In this document: positions 6,535 through 15,666 of the stretch, piece by piece
Position numbering within the stretch: position 1 is the stretch's first letter
Layout of the letters: each line of letters begins with the position of its first letter
Assembly: GCA_023259035.1 (NCBI GenBank)
Contig: JAHFRA010000025.1
Coordinates: forward strand, 1 to 36,678
DNA: 36,678 nucleotides
Source: Gallionella sp.
GTDB lineage: Bacteria > Pseudomonadota > Gammaproteobacteria > Burkholderiales > Gallionellaceae
Direction of reading: 5' to 3'
Program-made: the position numbers and the translations under genes
The notes under the pieces: model-generated
Database searches by the model: none
What the model saw: only the letters and a program-made list of their open reading frames with translations
What the model was told of the DNA's origin: nothing

Positions 6535-7791
6535 TTAGAACAATATTTCTGCCAACAGTGTTGTTGATTTTTGACCTTGTTGGTTTGAAACATTCCATGC
6601 AGAACCGGATTGCCTTGTGTGGTTCAAAGAAAGCTCAAAGTTTTGTGCCAACTCATAGGTTACACCAAGCATGAACGCATTGTCGCCATCAGCACCAGAT
6701 GCACCACCGTTGGTTGCACGACGAATCGCGGCTTGCAAGGTGGAGATGGCTGGAATGATTTCCAGCGAACCGGCTATGTTGAAAGACGATGCTTTGTTTG
6801 TTGCGGTGCCAATTGCGCCATATCTTCTTTGTGTCGACCAGCCAGCTGCCATGTGATTGCCGTTTGCATCGGCAGGCGCTCTGGCATAAGTGACATACAG
6901 GCCTGTAGACATTCCACCCACTTGACCCTGGAACTGCGAATCAATAGCCAGCAACTTGTAGCTGGACGGACCCGCACCCAACGCGGATTGAGTGCCGCTA
7001 AAGTTCTGGATACCGACAGCAGAATCCCAGCCAGCCAGATCAAACGTACCGGCAACGCGCAAATAAGTCAGCGGCAGGGTATTGGCACCTGGGGCTCCTG
7101 GAGCTGCAGTTGCATACCGACCAAGGGTCGCGAAACCCATGTTTGGATTAGTCGCAACAAGTGTCAGGCCAGTCGCATCGGTGCGAGCACCCATGTATTC
7201 AGCTGCATAAGTGGCAGCAACGTGCTGTTTGGCCGGGCCAGAGTTACCCATCATCTTGTGAGTATCGGCTGCGCCGGTATTCAACAATTCGAAGGCATAA
7301 GCCGCGCCTTGACCACCGGAGTACGCGACCAAACCTACGCGCGAGTCACCAACCGGAGCCAACATTGCCACTTTAGCCGCGCCAGTGCCAGCCGCTCCAG
7401 CTGCACCCAGTTCCGACAGGAAGCCGGCGAATTCAGAGATACGTCCACCGTAGAATATCGACAGTTCGCCACCGGCAGATGGAACCTGCCACTTGGCATT
7501 CGCAGCACCAGCATCGGATTCGGTTTGATGTACGATCGTTGCCAAAACACCCATGTTCAGCGTGTCAGGAATGGACAGATGCTCGCCTTCCACCTTGCCT
7601 TGCGCGCCCATGATGGTGAAGCCAGAGGCCTTGAACGAACGGCCAAAGCCATTCAGCAATGGGAAGTGTTGGTAGTGGCAAGCGCTACAAGCCATGCCGG
7701 TTTGACGGGCAAATACTGGAACAGCCGCTGCTTCTGGGGCAAATGCGGTTGCTGCCAACACGCCTGCCAGAGAGAGAACGATTTTTTTCAT
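6535..7791 (-). CDS. Cyc2-like outer-membrane cytochrome-porin fusion
   Basis: This 418-residue protein has a Sec signal peptide (1-23, ending AAA). One c-type heme motif, CSACH (35-39), sits in the context VFARQTGMACSACH followed by FGRSFKASGF. The remainder is rich in alternating, Gly/Ala-rich strands and ends in phenylalanine (AEILF), as outer-membrane barrels do. An N-terminal monoheme segment fused to a porin barrel is the architecture of Cyc2, the Fe(II)-oxidising outer-membrane cytochrome; the FARQTG and LNxFGRxFK context fits that family. Other porin-cytochromes of unknown donor share this N-terminus, so iron as substrate is inferred. AGAGGA precedes the start. It is a single-gene unit with its own promoter and terminator. 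Confidence 0.75.
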   Translation of the reverse strand: MKKIVLSLAGVLAATAFAPEAAAVPVFARQTGMACSACHYQHFPLLNGFGRSFKASGFTIMGAQGKVEGEHLSIPDTLNMGVLATIVHQTESDAGAANAKWQVPSAGGELSIFYGGRISEFAGFLSELGAAGAAGTGAAKVAMLAPVGDSRVGLVAYSGGQGAAYAFELLNTGAADTHKMMGNSGPAKQHVAATYAAEYMGARTDATGLTLVATNPNMGFATLGRYATAAPGAPGANTLPLTYLRVAGTFDLAGWDSAVGIQNFSGTQSALGAGPSSYKLLAIDSQFQGQVGGMSTGLYVTYARAPADANGNHMAAGWSTQRRYGAIGTATNKASSFNIAGSLEIIPAISTLQAAIRRATNGGASGADGDNAFMLGVTYELAQNFELSLNHTRQSGSAWNVSNQQGQKSTTLLAEILF

Positions 7792-7884
7792 TGTGTATTT
7801 CCTCTTGGGTTAAGATTTAAAGTTAATCGGTTTTTTTAAGACTTGAAGCGATGGATAAAACCCTCCTGCCACCACTGGGAGCGT

Positions 7885-7913
7885 AATATATGTGTGTTGC
7901 AGGGATGTGTCAA
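7885..7913 (-). promoter_or_regulatory. sigma70-type promoter of the Cyc2-like gene
   Basis: On the minus strand TTGACA (7908-7913, consensus) is separated by exactly 17 bp from TATATT (7885-7890, five of six). Transcription should begin near 7878, giving an untranslated leader of about 86 nt before the ATG at 7791. This is one of the best promoter matches in the window, so strong expression of the cytochrome gene is expected. Confidence 0.75.
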
Positions 7914-8442
7914 AAACTTGCCATAAAAAATGTGGTTATTTTGCAACAATTATTTCCAATGATTTACGGGCTAAGCCAAGTAAGCCACGCATACGAGTGG
8001 CAAGGCGTGAGCAGGAAACAGATTCGCTTGCCGTTTGATTGCTGTTTGACCATTACTTTATGTTTGCCAACCTATTGATTAATATGTTTATAAAAAGCTG
8101 TTTCTTGAGAGATATCGAAGCCCAAAGCTCCTGCCGGTTTGCCCTTCGATACTTCAGCCCGAGCGGGCGTAGAAAGAGAGATTGTGCCGAATCAATGGTC
8201 GTTTTTTCAGTCGATAACTATGCAAAACTGACCAAAACATGCCAAGTTGAACACGACAGCTATAGTTTGGATTGTGGCAGGCTATATCCCATTTTAAAAA
8301 AGGAAAGTGAGCTGATGGGCAATCCGGATTGAAAAAACTGGATTCTGGATTACGCATTGCCTCAATTACCCCGCTTAACATACCGAATTGCACGCATTCC
8401 CTGTAAAATCGCGGCCTTCATTTTTATCGGGTTGTACTCACC
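7914..8442. other. long intergenic region with no convincing gene
   Basis: This stretch lies between the Cyc2-like promoter and proS. It is more AT-rich than its surroundings and holds only short open frames without ribosome binding sites or protein-like composition. A small GC hairpin (GCCC, GAGC, GGGC near 8158-8169) is visible. The proS promoter must be here, but I could not find a well-spaced pair of hexamers. The divergent arrangement leaves room for regulators of both genes. Confidence 0.5.
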
Positions 8443-10149
8443 ATGCGCGTCTCACAATTTTTCATCTCCACCCTTAAAGAAGCCCCGTCCGAGGCCGAAT
8501 TGCCAAGCCACAAGCTGATGCTACGCGCCGGCTACATCAGGAAACTGGCCAGCGGCCTGTACACATGGATGCCGCTCGGCCTGCGCGTGTTGCGCAAGGT
8601 GGAAAACATCGTGCGCGAGGAAATGGACAAGAGCGGCGGGATCGAGTTGCTGATGCCTGCCGTGCAACCCGCCGAACTGTGGCAGGAAACCGGGCGTTGG
8701 GAAGTGTTCGGCCCGCAGATGCTGAAGATCAAGGATCGGCACGACAATGACTTCTGTTTTGGCCCGACCCACGAAGAGGTCATCACCGACATCGCGCGCC
8801 GCGAAATCCGCAGCTACCGCCAGTTGCCAATCAATTTTTACCAGATCCAGACCAAGTTCCGCGACGAGGTGCGCCCGCGTTTCGGCGTGATGCGCGCACG
8901 TGAATTCGTGATGAAGGATGCCTATTCGTTCCATGCCGATTATGCGAGCCTGGAGCACACCTATCAGGTCATGCATGACACCTACAGCCGCATCTTTACC
9001 CGTCTCGGGCTGCAATTCCGCGCCGTCACGGCGGATACCGGTGCGATTGGCGGCAGCGGCTCGCACGAGTTTCATGTGCTGGCGGATTCCGGCGAAGACG
9101 CGCTGGCATACTGCCCTGCTTCCGATTACGCCGCAAATGTGGAGATGGCGGAGGCCGTCGCACCAATCGCGCCGCGCGCTCCCGCGACACAGGAAATGCA
9201 GAAGACCATCACACCCGGACAGAAGACCATCGAAGAGGTCGCCGCGTTCTTCGATACTTCCGCGCAGAACGTATTGAAAGCCATCGCGGTAATGACGCAT
9301 GAAAACGAGTTCGTGCTGCTGCTGTTGCGCGGCGACCACACCCTGAACGAGATCAAGACGGGCAAGATACTGGGCGAATTCCGTTTTGCCAGCGACGACG
9401 AGATACACCGCAACATGAGCTGCCGCGCCGGGTATATCGGGCCGGTTGGCAGCAACGTGCGCATGCTGGCCGACCGTGCCGCAGCAGCATTGAGCAATTT
9501 CATCTGCGGCGCGAACGACGACGGCTTCCATTACACCGGCGCCAATTTCGGGCGTGACGTGCATCTGGACGAAGCAAATGTGCACGACCTGCGCAACGTG
9601 GTTGCGGGCGATCCTTCGCCGGATGGCAAGGGCAATCTGGAAATCTGTCGCGGCATCGAAGTCGGGCACATTTTCCAACTGCGCACCAAGTATGCCGAAG
9701 CGCTAAAAGCCACTTTCCTGGACGCGCAGGGCAAGGCGCAAATCATGGAAATGGGCTGCTACGGCATCGGTGTTTCGCGCATCGTGGCCGCCGCCATCGA
9801 GCAAGATTACGATGAGCGCGGCATTATTCTGCCGAGCGCGATGGCGCCGTTCCAGGTCGCCATCGTGCCGATCGGTATGGGAAAAAGTGCGGCAGTGCGC
9901 GATGCGGTGGAACAACTGTATGCCGGGCTTGTCGAAAAAGGCGTTGAAGTATTGCTTGATGACCGCGACGAGCGCCCCGGTGTGATGTTCGCCGATATGG
10001 AGTTGATCGGCATACCGCACCGCATCGTCGTCGGCGAGCGCAGCTTGAAGGAGGGTATGCTGGAATATCAGGGCCGCTGTGACGCCGCCGCACAGTCCAT
10101 CCCCTTGCAAAACGTGTCGGAGTTCGTACAATCAAAACTATGCAACTAA
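8443..10149 (+). CDS. proS: prolyl-tRNA synthetase
   Basis: This 568-residue class II synthetase of the bacterial type charges tRNA-Pro with proline in the cytoplasm. The N-terminus ([15 protein letters not shown]) and the catalytic core are typical. Motif 2 ([12 protein letters not shown]) is near residue 137, and motif 3 ([10 protein letters not shown]) near 437. Between them, about 230-390, lies the inserted YbaK-like editing domain ([12 protein letters not shown], then [13 protein letters not shown]) that clears mischarged Ala-tRNA-Pro. An anticodon-binding domain follows from about 470. The length is normal for the family. The Shine-Dalgarno is weak. The stop overlaps the start of the next gene by 10 nt, implying coupling. 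Confidence 0.97.
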   Translation: MRVSQFFISTLKEAPSEAELPSHKLMLRAGYIRKLASGLYTWMPLGLRVLRKVENIVREEMDKSGGIELLMPAVQPAELWQETGRWEVFGPQMLKIKDRHDNDFCFGPTHEEVITDIARREIRSYRQLPINFYQIQTKFRDEVRPRFGVMRAREFVMKDAYSFHADYASLEHTYQVMHDTYSRIFTRLGLQFRAVTADTGAIGGSGSHEFHVLADSGEDALAYCPASDYAANVEMAEAVAPIAPRAPATQEMQKTITPGQKTIEEVAAFFDTSAQNVLKAIAVMTHENEFVLLLLRGDHTLNEIKTGKILGEFRFASDDEIHRNMSCRAGYIGPVGSNVRMLADRAAAALSNFICGANDDGFHYTGANFGRDVHLDEANVHDLRNVVAGDPSPDGKGNLEICRGIEVGHIFQLRTKYAEALKATFLDAQGKAQIMEMGCYGIGVSRIVAAAIEQDYDERGIILPSAMAPFQVAIVPIGMGKSAAVRDAVEQLYAGLVEKGVEVLLDDRDERPGVMFADMELIGIPHRIVVGERSLKEGMLEYQGRCDAAAQSIPLQNVSEFVQSKLCN

Positions 10150-10805
10150 TCCATCGGCCATTTTTACACCGTTTCGCCATGCCGCTGTGCGTGGCGTGGG
10201 TGTTATTGGCCGCTGGAATATTGTCCGCTTCTGGCGCCTTCGCCGGAGCGCAAGTCTATACGCCGCTTTCCGCCAGCGTCCGCGCAGTGTTGCAGCGCAG
10301 TGTATCTGACCATGCCGCGCCAAAACTGGCTTTTAGCACGCAATATGAGGCGGATGTGTGGCTGAAAGAAATGTCGCGCCGCTTGCAGAGACGCCTCCCT
10401 GACGCAGAATACCGGCTTGATTTTCTAAACACGGTGCATTACGAAGCCAAGCGTGCCGGACTCGATCCGCAGTTAGTGCTGGGCTTGATCGAGGTGGAAA
10501 GCGGTTTCAAGAAATATGCTGTTTCCAGTGCTGGCGCTCGCGGCTATATGCAGGTGATGCCATTCTGGGTGAAAGAAATTGGCACTACCGAACATAATTT
10601 GTTCCACCTGCGCATCAACCTGCGCTATGGCTGCACCATCCTGCGCCATTATCTGGATATGGAAAAAGGTGATTTGTATCGCGCGCTGGGGCGATACAAC
10701 GGCAGTCTGGGGCGACCAGAATATCCGAATATGGTACGCGCCGCATGGCACAACAATTGGGCCTTGCCGTACCGCACGGCCAGCAGCGCCGCTCCCGCCG
10801 GTTAA
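10140..10805 (+). CDS. lytic transglycosylase, SLT domain
   Basis: This 221-residue exported protein has a hydrophobic N-terminal segment (about 12-36) that looks like a signal peptide or anchor. An SLT lysozyme-like domain covers about 95-205. The catalytic glutamate is probably E120 in IEVESGF, followed by the family [12 protein letters not shown] stretch, and AxxRYNGSLG near 180 is also typical. Such enzymes cleave peptidoglycan glycan strands to 1,6-anhydro-muramyl ends in the periplasm. The start ATG overlaps the end of proS by 10 nt. It converges on the TlpA-like gene, whose stop lies 6 bp away. The exact subfamily (MltC-, Slt- or MltE-like) is not certain. Confidence 0.9.
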   Translation: MQLIHRPFLHRFAMPLCVAWVLLAAGILSASGAFAGAQVYTPLSASVRAVLQRSVSDHAAPKLAFSTQYEADVWLKEMSRRLQRRLPDAEYRLDFLNTVHYEAKRAGLDPQLVLGLIEVESGFKKYAVSSAGARGYMQVMPFWVKEIGTTEHNLFHLRINLRYGCTILRHYLDMEKGDLYRALGRYNGSLGRPEYPNMVRAAWHNNWALPYRTASSAAPAG

Positions 10806-10811
10806 TGCAAA

Positions 10812-11282
10812 TCAGGGCGCCTGGTCGAATTTCTTGTTTTTGATGTAAGTCTCGATGCTTGCGCGCGTCACTTCTCCCGCCTGGTAGCTCACTTGTTCGC
10901 CAGTTGGGCTATACAGGAAGCTGGATGGCAGCACGTCCAGCTCTCCTATCTGCGCAGTTACCTTACGATTACCCATCACTACCGGATAGCTGATGCCATG
11001 CGCCTGCGAGAAATCGGCGACTTTCCTGCTCGAGCCAGAATCCATCGCGATGCTGATCACGACCAGGTCGCTGTCTTTATGCGCGTCGTGCAAACTGCTC
11101 AATTCGGGGATTTCACTCAGGCACGGCGGGCACCAAACTGCCCAAAAGTTCACCAGCACCCACTTGCCGCGATAATCCTCCAGACGGTGAGTTTTGCCTT
11201 GTGTGTCTTCCAGCGAAAAGCCTGCCGCATGGCCGGAATACGGCAATACCAGCAATAACCCTATCAGCAAGTTACGCAACAT
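10812..11282 (-). CDS. TlpA/ResA-type thiol-disulfide oxidoreductase
   Basis: This 156-residue protein has a signal peptide or membrane anchor (1-20, MLRNLLIGLLLVLPYSGHAA) and a thioredoxin fold with the active site WCPPC (C51 and C54). The context VLVNFWAVWCPPCLSEIPEL is typical of TlpA/ResA, as is the later cis-proline region VLPSSFLY. These periplasmic reductases usually keep apocytochrome cysteines or other envelope thiols reduced. Cytochrome c maturation would fit the Cyc2-like gene nearby, but that link is inference. GGAG lies 7 nt before the ATG. It is downstream of the YqhA-family gene by 23 bp and is probably co-transcribed. Confidence 0.9.
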   Translation of the reverse strand: MLRNLLIGLLLVLPYSGHAAGFSLEDTQGKTHRLEDYRGKWVLVNFWAVWCPPCLSEIPELSSLHDAHKDSDLVVISIAMDSGSSRKVADFSQAHGISYPVVMGNRKVTAQIGELDVLPSSFLYSPTGEQVSYQAGEVTRASIETYIKNKKFDQAP

Positions 11283-11305
11283 TCCTGAGCTCCATCGAAG
11301 GGTTG

Positions 11306-11884
11306 TTAGTGTCCGTGCTTTTCAGGTGCCTTCTCGTCATCTGCCGCAGCATCGTCGGTACCCTGTTCGGAAGCGTGAGTCAAATACAACGCCAGCGCGA
11401 CAAGCGCGATACTTGCGCCGAGATAAACCAGATCCAACGGGGTGCTCAGGTGCATGTTCAGCGCATTCTCGAACAGCGTGACGATCAGGATCATCAATAT
11501 CACTTTGGCCAAACGCGATTTGAGGTCATCCAGATTATTGATGACTAAAATCTTGCTGGATGCCTTGCTGCCATGCGCCTGATCGATATCGCTGATGAAC
11601 AACTCGTACAAGCCCAACGAAAAAATCAGCATCACTGTTGCCAGCAAATAACCGTCCACCACTTCGACGATGTGCGACACCGTGCTGTCGTGCAGCACCT
11701 TGCGCGCCTCCGCAGTCATGCTCGAATCGGCGTAGTGCAATGCGTGCTCGAACAGATACGCCACATCTACGGTAGCCATGTAGAAAATCGCAAACCCCGC
11801 CAGCAAGCTGCCTATAACGGCAGCCAATATAACGAAGCGGCTGTTCCACAACGCTCCCTCAAATAATTTCTCAAGAAGATTCAT
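11306..11884 (-). CDS. YqhA/UPF0114-family inner-membrane protein
   Basis: This 192-residue membrane protein has segments near residues 15-37, 75-97, 126-146 and 151-167. The N-terminal LLEKLFEGALWNSRFVILAAVIGSL and the later region around LKSRLAKVILMILIVTLFE are characteristic of the YqhA (UPF0114) family, whose function is unknown. The C-terminus is an acidic and histidine tail (DDAAADDEKAPEKHGH), which could bind metal, though that is speculation. I prefer ATG 11884 over the GTG at 11893 because a GGG-containing site lies about 7 nt before it. It is followed closely by the TlpA-like gene. Confidence 0.85.
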   Translation of the reverse strand: MNLLEKLFEGALWNSRFVILAAVIGSLLAGFAIFYMATVDVAYLFEHALHYADSSMTAEARKVLHDSTVSHIVEVVDGYLLATVMLIFSLGLYELFISDIDQAHGSKASSKILVINNLDDLKSRLAKVILMILIVTLFENALNMHLSTPLDLVYLGASIALVALALYLTHASEQGTDDAAADDEKAPEKHGH

Positions 11885-11943
11885 TTGGTACACCCGGAAA
11901 AACGCCGCGCATTAAAGCGTAAAAGTTCATATTGGGCAAGCGG

Positions 11944-13155
11944 TCAGGCAGGGCCGCGCGCAAAGAGTTCCTGCAAAGTCATATCGGCGTTTTGCTCTAG
12001 CTGGACGGCGCAAGCCGCAAGCCACTGTTGCAATGGGTCGCCATTCTGCCCGGCGGGCAATGAACCGCGATCCAGCACGAACAAGCGCAACAGTTCAGCG
12101 GCACGAATATGATTTGCATCTCGCAGCAGTAGCCAGCCATTCCCTTCCGTTTTGCGCACCATGTCGGCGCTTGCCAATTTTTCGAGAATTTTTTCCAGCA
12201 CGTCATAACCGAGATGCAGGGATTCGGATAACTCCGGCAAATCGCCCACTCTGCCCCGCTGCAAATTTTTTACCATGATTTGCAGTATGCGCAGGGCATC
12301 CAGCAATTGAGCGGCGGACGATAAACGTTGTATCACCGGCGCGTGCCAATGCGACAGCGATGCCGCGATCACCGCGCCAAACAGGATGGTCAACCAGGAG
12401 AAATAAATCCACATCAAGAAAATCGGCACACTGGCAAATGCACCATATACCAGCTTGTAGGTCGGAAAATGGCTGATGTAATAACCGAACACGCGGTTCA
12501 TGGATTCAAAAACCAGGGCTGCCACGATTGCGCCTATCAGTGCGTGCGAGCGTGGCACATAGCCGTTTGGCACAAGCCGGAACAGCATGGCGAACGCCAG
12601 CGTGGTAAACAACACCGGCAATATCTTCAACACGCCCACGCCGAAGATCGGAATTTGTTTGGCATAGCCCATCGACAGCCCGACCAGCCATGAAGTCAGA
12701 GATAAGCTCGCGCCGATGAGCAACGGCGCGAGTGTAAGCACCGCCCAGTAAACAACCAATCGTTTGAACAGGGGGCGTGGGCGGGTCGCCCGCCAGATAA
12801 TATTAAACGCATGGTCTATGGTCAGCATCATCGACATTGCCGTTACCGCAAGAAATACGACACCGACTGCTGTCAGACGCATCGCACTCTCGGTGAACTC
12901 GCGCATGTAATTGGAGATGATTTTTTCCGCCATGTTCGGCATCAGGTTGCTAAGCAGATAATTTCTTATCTGGCTGGAAAACTCCTCGAACACCGGAAAT
13001 GCCGAAAACATTGCCAAGGCGATGGTGACCAACGGAACCAGCGACAGCAGCGTGGTGAAGGTCAGGCTCGCCGCAATCTGCACGCAGCGGTCCTGGTTGA
13101 AGCGCGTCACGATGAAGCGTGTGAAATTCAAAAAACTGTGAAAATTCTTTCGCAT
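11944..13155 (-). CDS. YihY/BrkB-family inner-membrane protein
   Basis: This 403-residue protein has six or so membrane segments in the first 275 residues. The family pattern is clear: RCVQIAASLTFTTLLSLVPL near 23-43, then IDHAFNIIWRATRPRPLFKR near 113-132. YihY/BrkB proteins were once called RNase BN in error; transport has been suggested but not settled. After residue 275 comes a soluble region of about 125 residues with winged-helix-like spacing (GDLPELSESLHLGYDVLEKILEKL), as in many betaproteobacterial members. The start has GAGGTGA 7 nt upstream. The gene stands 59 bp before the YqhA-family gene on the same strand. Confidence 0.9.
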   Translation of the reverse strand: MRKNFHSFLNFTRFIVTRFNQDRCVQIAASLTFTTLLSLVPLVTIALAMFSAFPVFEEFSSQIRNYLLSNLMPNMAEKIISNYMREFTESAMRLTAVGVVFLAVTAMSMMLTIDHAFNIIWRATRPRPLFKRLVVYWAVLTLAPLLIGASLSLTSWLVGLSMGYAKQIPIFGVGVLKILPVLFTTLAFAMLFRLVPNGYVPRSHALIGAIVAALVFESMNRVFGYYISHFPTYKLVYGAFASVPIFLMWIYFSWLTILFGAVIAASLSHWHAPVIQRLSSAAQLLDALRILQIMVKNLQRGRVGDLPELSESLHLGYDVLEKILEKLASADMVRKTEGNGWLLLRDANHIRAAELLRLFVLDRGSLPAGQNGDPLQQWLAACAVQLEQNADMTLQELFARGPA

Positions 13156-13259
13156 GACTGCTCACCTCATTCCTTGAGGCGATTTTATTCCTATTCTCGA
13201 CAATTCGACAGTCCGAGCGACACAGCATAAATAGAGCTAATAGAAGCCAGTGCGAATTC

Positions 13260-13290
13260 ATAAAAACGGCGCACCGAACGTGCGCCGTTT
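13260..13290 (-). terminator. rho-independent terminator of leuA
   Basis: AAACGGCGCAC (13264-13274) and GTGCGCCGTTT (13280-13290) form an 11-bp perfect stem with a 5-nt loop. In the minus direction the stem runs into a stretch of T (TTTTTAT). It begins 28 bp after the leuA stop at 13318 and separates leuA from yihY. Confidence 0.85.
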
Positions 13291-13317
13291 ACCCCGGCTT
13301 GAAATCTGCCAGAAAGT

Positions 13318-14877
13318 TTACAGTTGCGGGTGTGCGCGTTCCAGCTTGCTGTGCAACTTGTTGAGCGCGTTCAGGTAAGCCTTGGCGGAAGCCACCACGA
13401 TGTCGGTATCCGCGCCCTGCCCGTTCACGATGCGCCCGCCCTTGGCCAGACGTACTGTCACCTCACCCTGCGCATCGGTGCCGCTGGTGATGTTGTTCAC
13501 CGAATACAATTGCAACTCGGTGCCGCTATGCACGATTTTTTCGATGGCCTGGAACGTCGCATCCACCGGCCCGCCGCCTTGCGCCTCGGCCTCGTGTTGC
13601 TCGCCATCGATACTGATCGCCACCTTGGCCACCGGTAACACCCCGGTCTCGCTATGCGCGCGCATGAAGGCCAGGCGGTAATGCTCGCTGACCTGCGCCA
13701 CCGCCTCGTCGCTCACCAGTGCCTGCAAGTCCTCGTCGAAAATCTCGTGCTTGCGATCTGCCAATTCCTTGAAGCGCTGGAACGCGGCATTGAATGCCTC
13801 TTCCGAATCGAATTCGATATTCAGTGCGGTAAAACGCTGGCGCAACGCATTGCGTCCGGAAAGCTTGCCCAGCGTCAGTTTGTTGGCATTCCAGCCCACG
13901 TCTTCGGCGCGCATGATCTCGTAGGTCTCGCGGTGCTTGAGCACGCCGTCCTGATGGATACCGGACTCATGCGCAAACGCGTTTGCGCCGACGATGGCCT
14001 TGTTCGGCTGCACCGGATAACCGGTGATGCTGGAAACCAGTTTGGAAGTCGGCACGATCTGCGTGGTGTCGATGCGCGTGTCGAGGTTGAATATGTCGCG
14101 GCGCGTTCTTACCGCCATCACGACTTCTTCCAGCGAGGCATTGCCGGCACGTTCGCCCAAGCCGTTGATGGTGCACTCGACCTGGCGTGCGCCGCTCATC
14201 ACGGCGGACAGGGAATTCGCCACCGCCAAGCCCAGATCGTTGTGGCAATGCGTGGACCAGACCACCTTGTCCGAGTTCGGCACGCGCGCGATCAACTCCC
14301 TGATGCGCTCGCCCCATGCGGCAGGAATCGAATAACCCACCGTGTCCGGCACGTTCAGCGTTTTTGCACCGGCCCGGATTACCGCGTCGAACACGCGTAT
14401 CAAAAAGTCCATATCCGAGCGCACCGCATCCTCGGCGGAAAATTCCACGTCATCGGTATATTCCAGCGCCCACTTCACCGCACTGACCGCGCGCTCGACC
14501 ACCTGATCCTCGCTCATGCGCAACTTGTGCTGCATATGGATCGGACTGGTGGCGATAAAGGTATGGATACGCCCCGACTTGGCCGGCTGGATCGCTTCTC
14601 CGGCACGGCGCACGTCATTCTCGCCGGCGCGCGCCAGCGAGCATACCGTGGAGTTCTTAACGGTTTCGGCGACAGCCTTCACCGCCTCGAAATCGCCCTG
14701 ACTGGCGGCGGCAAAGCCTGCTTCGATCACGTCCACGCCGAGCTTTTCCAGCTGGCGCGCGATGCGGATTTTCATTTCCCGGGTCATCGCCGCGCCGGGG
14801 CTTTGTTCGCCGTCGCGCAACGTGGTGTCAAAAATAATTAATTTGTCAGTCGTTTTATTTGGCATTTTATTTGGCAT
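13318..14877 (-). CDS. leuA: 2-isopropylmalate synthase
   Basis: This 519-residue enzyme condenses acetyl-CoA with 2-oxoisovalerate, the committed step of leucine synthesis. The DRE-TIM barrel opens with [16 protein letters not shown] near residue 16. The metal-binding STHCHNDLG (HxH) lies further on, and [15 protein letters not shown] follows. After a linker, the C-terminal regulatory LeuA domain (about 390-519) is present, so leucine feedback inhibition is expected. ATG 14877 was chosen because GGAG lies about 8 nt upstream; the N-terminus has a small duplication (MPNKMPNK). The gene is preceded by a leucine-rich leader peptide and followed by a clear terminator. leuB, leuC and leuD are not in the window. 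Confidence 0.97.
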   Translation of the reverse strand: MPNKMPNKTTDKLIIFDTTLRDGEQSPGAAMTREMKIRIARQLEKLGVDVIEAGFAAASQGDFEAVKAVAETVKNSTVCSLARAGENDVRRAGEAIQPAKSGRIHTFIATSPIHMQHKLRMSEDQVVERAVSAVKWALEYTDDVEFSAEDAVRSDMDFLIRVFDAVIRAGAKTLNVPDTVGYSIPAAWGERIRELIARVPNSDKVVWSTHCHNDLGLAVANSLSAVMSGARQVECTINGLGERAGNASLEEVVMAVRTRRDIFNLDTRIDTTQIVPTSKLVSSITGYPVQPNKAIVGANAFAHESGIHQDGVLKHRETYEIMRAEDVGWNANKLTLGKLSGRNALRQRFTALNIEFDSEEAFNAAFQRFKELADRKHEIFDEDLQALVSDEAVAQVSEHYRLAFMRAHSETGVLPVAKVAISIDGEQHEAEAQGGGPVDATFQAIEKIVHSGTELQLYSVNNITSGTDAQGEVTVRLAKGGRIVNGQGADTDIVVASAKAYLNALNKLHSKLERAHPQL

Positions 14878-14907
14878 GCTGTACTCCAATGGAAATAGGT
14901 CAAACCT

Positions 14908-14967
14908 GCGCAACCAATATACGGCTTGCGCGCTCACTTCGAATTATGTGGTGTGTGATTAGCGCGC
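14908..14967 (-). promoter_or_regulatory. candidate leuA attenuator: mutually exclusive hairpins
   Basis: On the minus strand, GCGCGCT (14961-14967, covering the end of the leader peptide) can pair with AGCGCGC (14928-14934). The overlapping GCGCAAGCC (14923-14931) can instead pair with GGTTGCGC (14908-14915). The two cannot form together. A ribosome stalled at the Leu codons would cover the first arm and favour the second hairpin. No T-tract follows, so the read-out may be through Rho or access to the leuA start rather than an intrinsic terminator. The pairing is seen in the sequence; the mechanism is inferred. Confidence 0.5.
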
Positions 14968-15039
14968 GCCGCGCAGCAGCAGCGCAGCCAGCAGGCTGGA
15001 GGTGGATTGAAGTGTTGCGATGTGTGTGGAGAAGTGCAT
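14959..15039 (-). CDS. leucine-rich leader peptide of leuA (26 aa)
   Basis: This short frame runs from ATG 15037-15039 to TAA 14959-14961, ending 81 bp before leuA on the same strand. The peptide begins MHFSTHIATL and ends SSLLAALLLRGAR. Six of 26 codons are leucine, five of them packed into seven positions (CTG CTG, two Ala codons, CTG CTG CTG). This clustering just before a leucine biosynthetic gene is the hallmark of attenuation leaders. The last codons overlap the first arm of a pair of alternative hairpins. No strong Shine-Dalgarno is visible. A TTGCGT, 16 bp, TAATAT promoter-like pair immediately upstream would make the peptide nearly leaderless. Confidence 0.65.
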   Translation of the reverse strand: MHFSTHIATLQSTSSLLAALLLRGAR

Positions 15040-15158
15040 GGGGCAAATATTACCAGTTTTATCGCTTCACGCAATGGGCTGTTGCTTATACGGGGGGTGT
15101 TATTTACGCATTTCCCCAATGATGTGGAACTTGTTGCGGTCAAATAGTCGGCAGACCA

Positions 15159-15581
15159 TCAATCGGGCTTAAAGTTATAGGGGAGTTTTTGCAGCACCGA
15201 TTTCATTAGCATATCCTGCTCAAGAAGGTGCTCGATCAGCCATTCGCTCAAAAAATAAGAGTAATGCTCGGCCGCACTTTCGGACCACCGGCCATCGTTA
15301 GCCACCAGTTCATCGCTCATCTGCCGGAGCTCCTCCAGCACATAGTGATGCTCCAGTGCGTGCTGTATAAAAGGAAAATCGACCGATTGCGCAATTTTCG
15401 CCTCGTTTCCAAAATGAACCCGCACGTAATCCTCGAACGGTTTGAATGTTTGCAACAGGGCGCGGCTATCCCTTGTTCTGATCGCGCGCTCTATGCTATT
15501 GACCATGTCTATCAATTGTTTGTGTTCGGTATCCAGCATTGCATTGCCGACACTCAACCGCTCTGTCCACGCCAATTCCAT
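15159..15581 (-). CDS. bacteriohemerythrin
   Basis: This 140-residue protein has a single hemerythrin domain. The diiron ligands are visible: H20 (DTEHKQL), H56 and E60 (HFGNE), H74/H78 (HALEHH), H118 (EHLLEQD) and D123. Bacteriohemerythrins bind O2 reversibly at a non-heme diiron centre and may deliver or sense oxygen; a microaerophilic lifestyle would suit this. There is no signal peptide or fused domain, so it should be cytosolic. I chose the ATG at 15581 because MELAWTERLSVGNAMLD is the usual N-terminus and GGGT lies upstream; the frame extends to 15623. A 31-aa membrane peptide is encoded 85 bp upstream on the same strand. Confidence 0.92.
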   Translation of the reverse strand: MELAWTERLSVGNAMLDTEHKQLIDMVNSIERAIRTRDSRALLQTFKPFEDYVRVHFGNEAKIAQSVDFPFIQHALEHHYVLEELRQMSDELVANDGRWSESAAEHYSYFLSEWLIEHLLEQDMLMKSVLQKLPYNFKPD

Positions 15582-15666
15582 AATGGTACCCGTAACGCGC
15601 TTTGATAGAACGCGGCCAAGCAAACTCCCGTAGCGGCCACTTGATCGTCCGGTCGCCTTACCCCGC

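Noticed and set aside
8039..8332. 97-codon plus-strand frame upstream of proS
   Set aside because: No ribosome binding site, no protein-like composition and no recognisable motif; probably chance in an AT-rich gap.
8388..8409. TTGCAC and TAAAAT before proS as a promoter
   Set aside because: The spacer is only 10 bp, too short for a sigma70 promoter.
11875..11900. Similar initiation contexts CCGGGTGTACCAAATG (YqhA gene) and CCGGGTACACCAAATG (lipoprotein gene) as a shared operator
   Set aside because: Only two instances about 10 kb apart; the GGTACC-like core is short and the similarity may be chance around a weak ribosome binding site.
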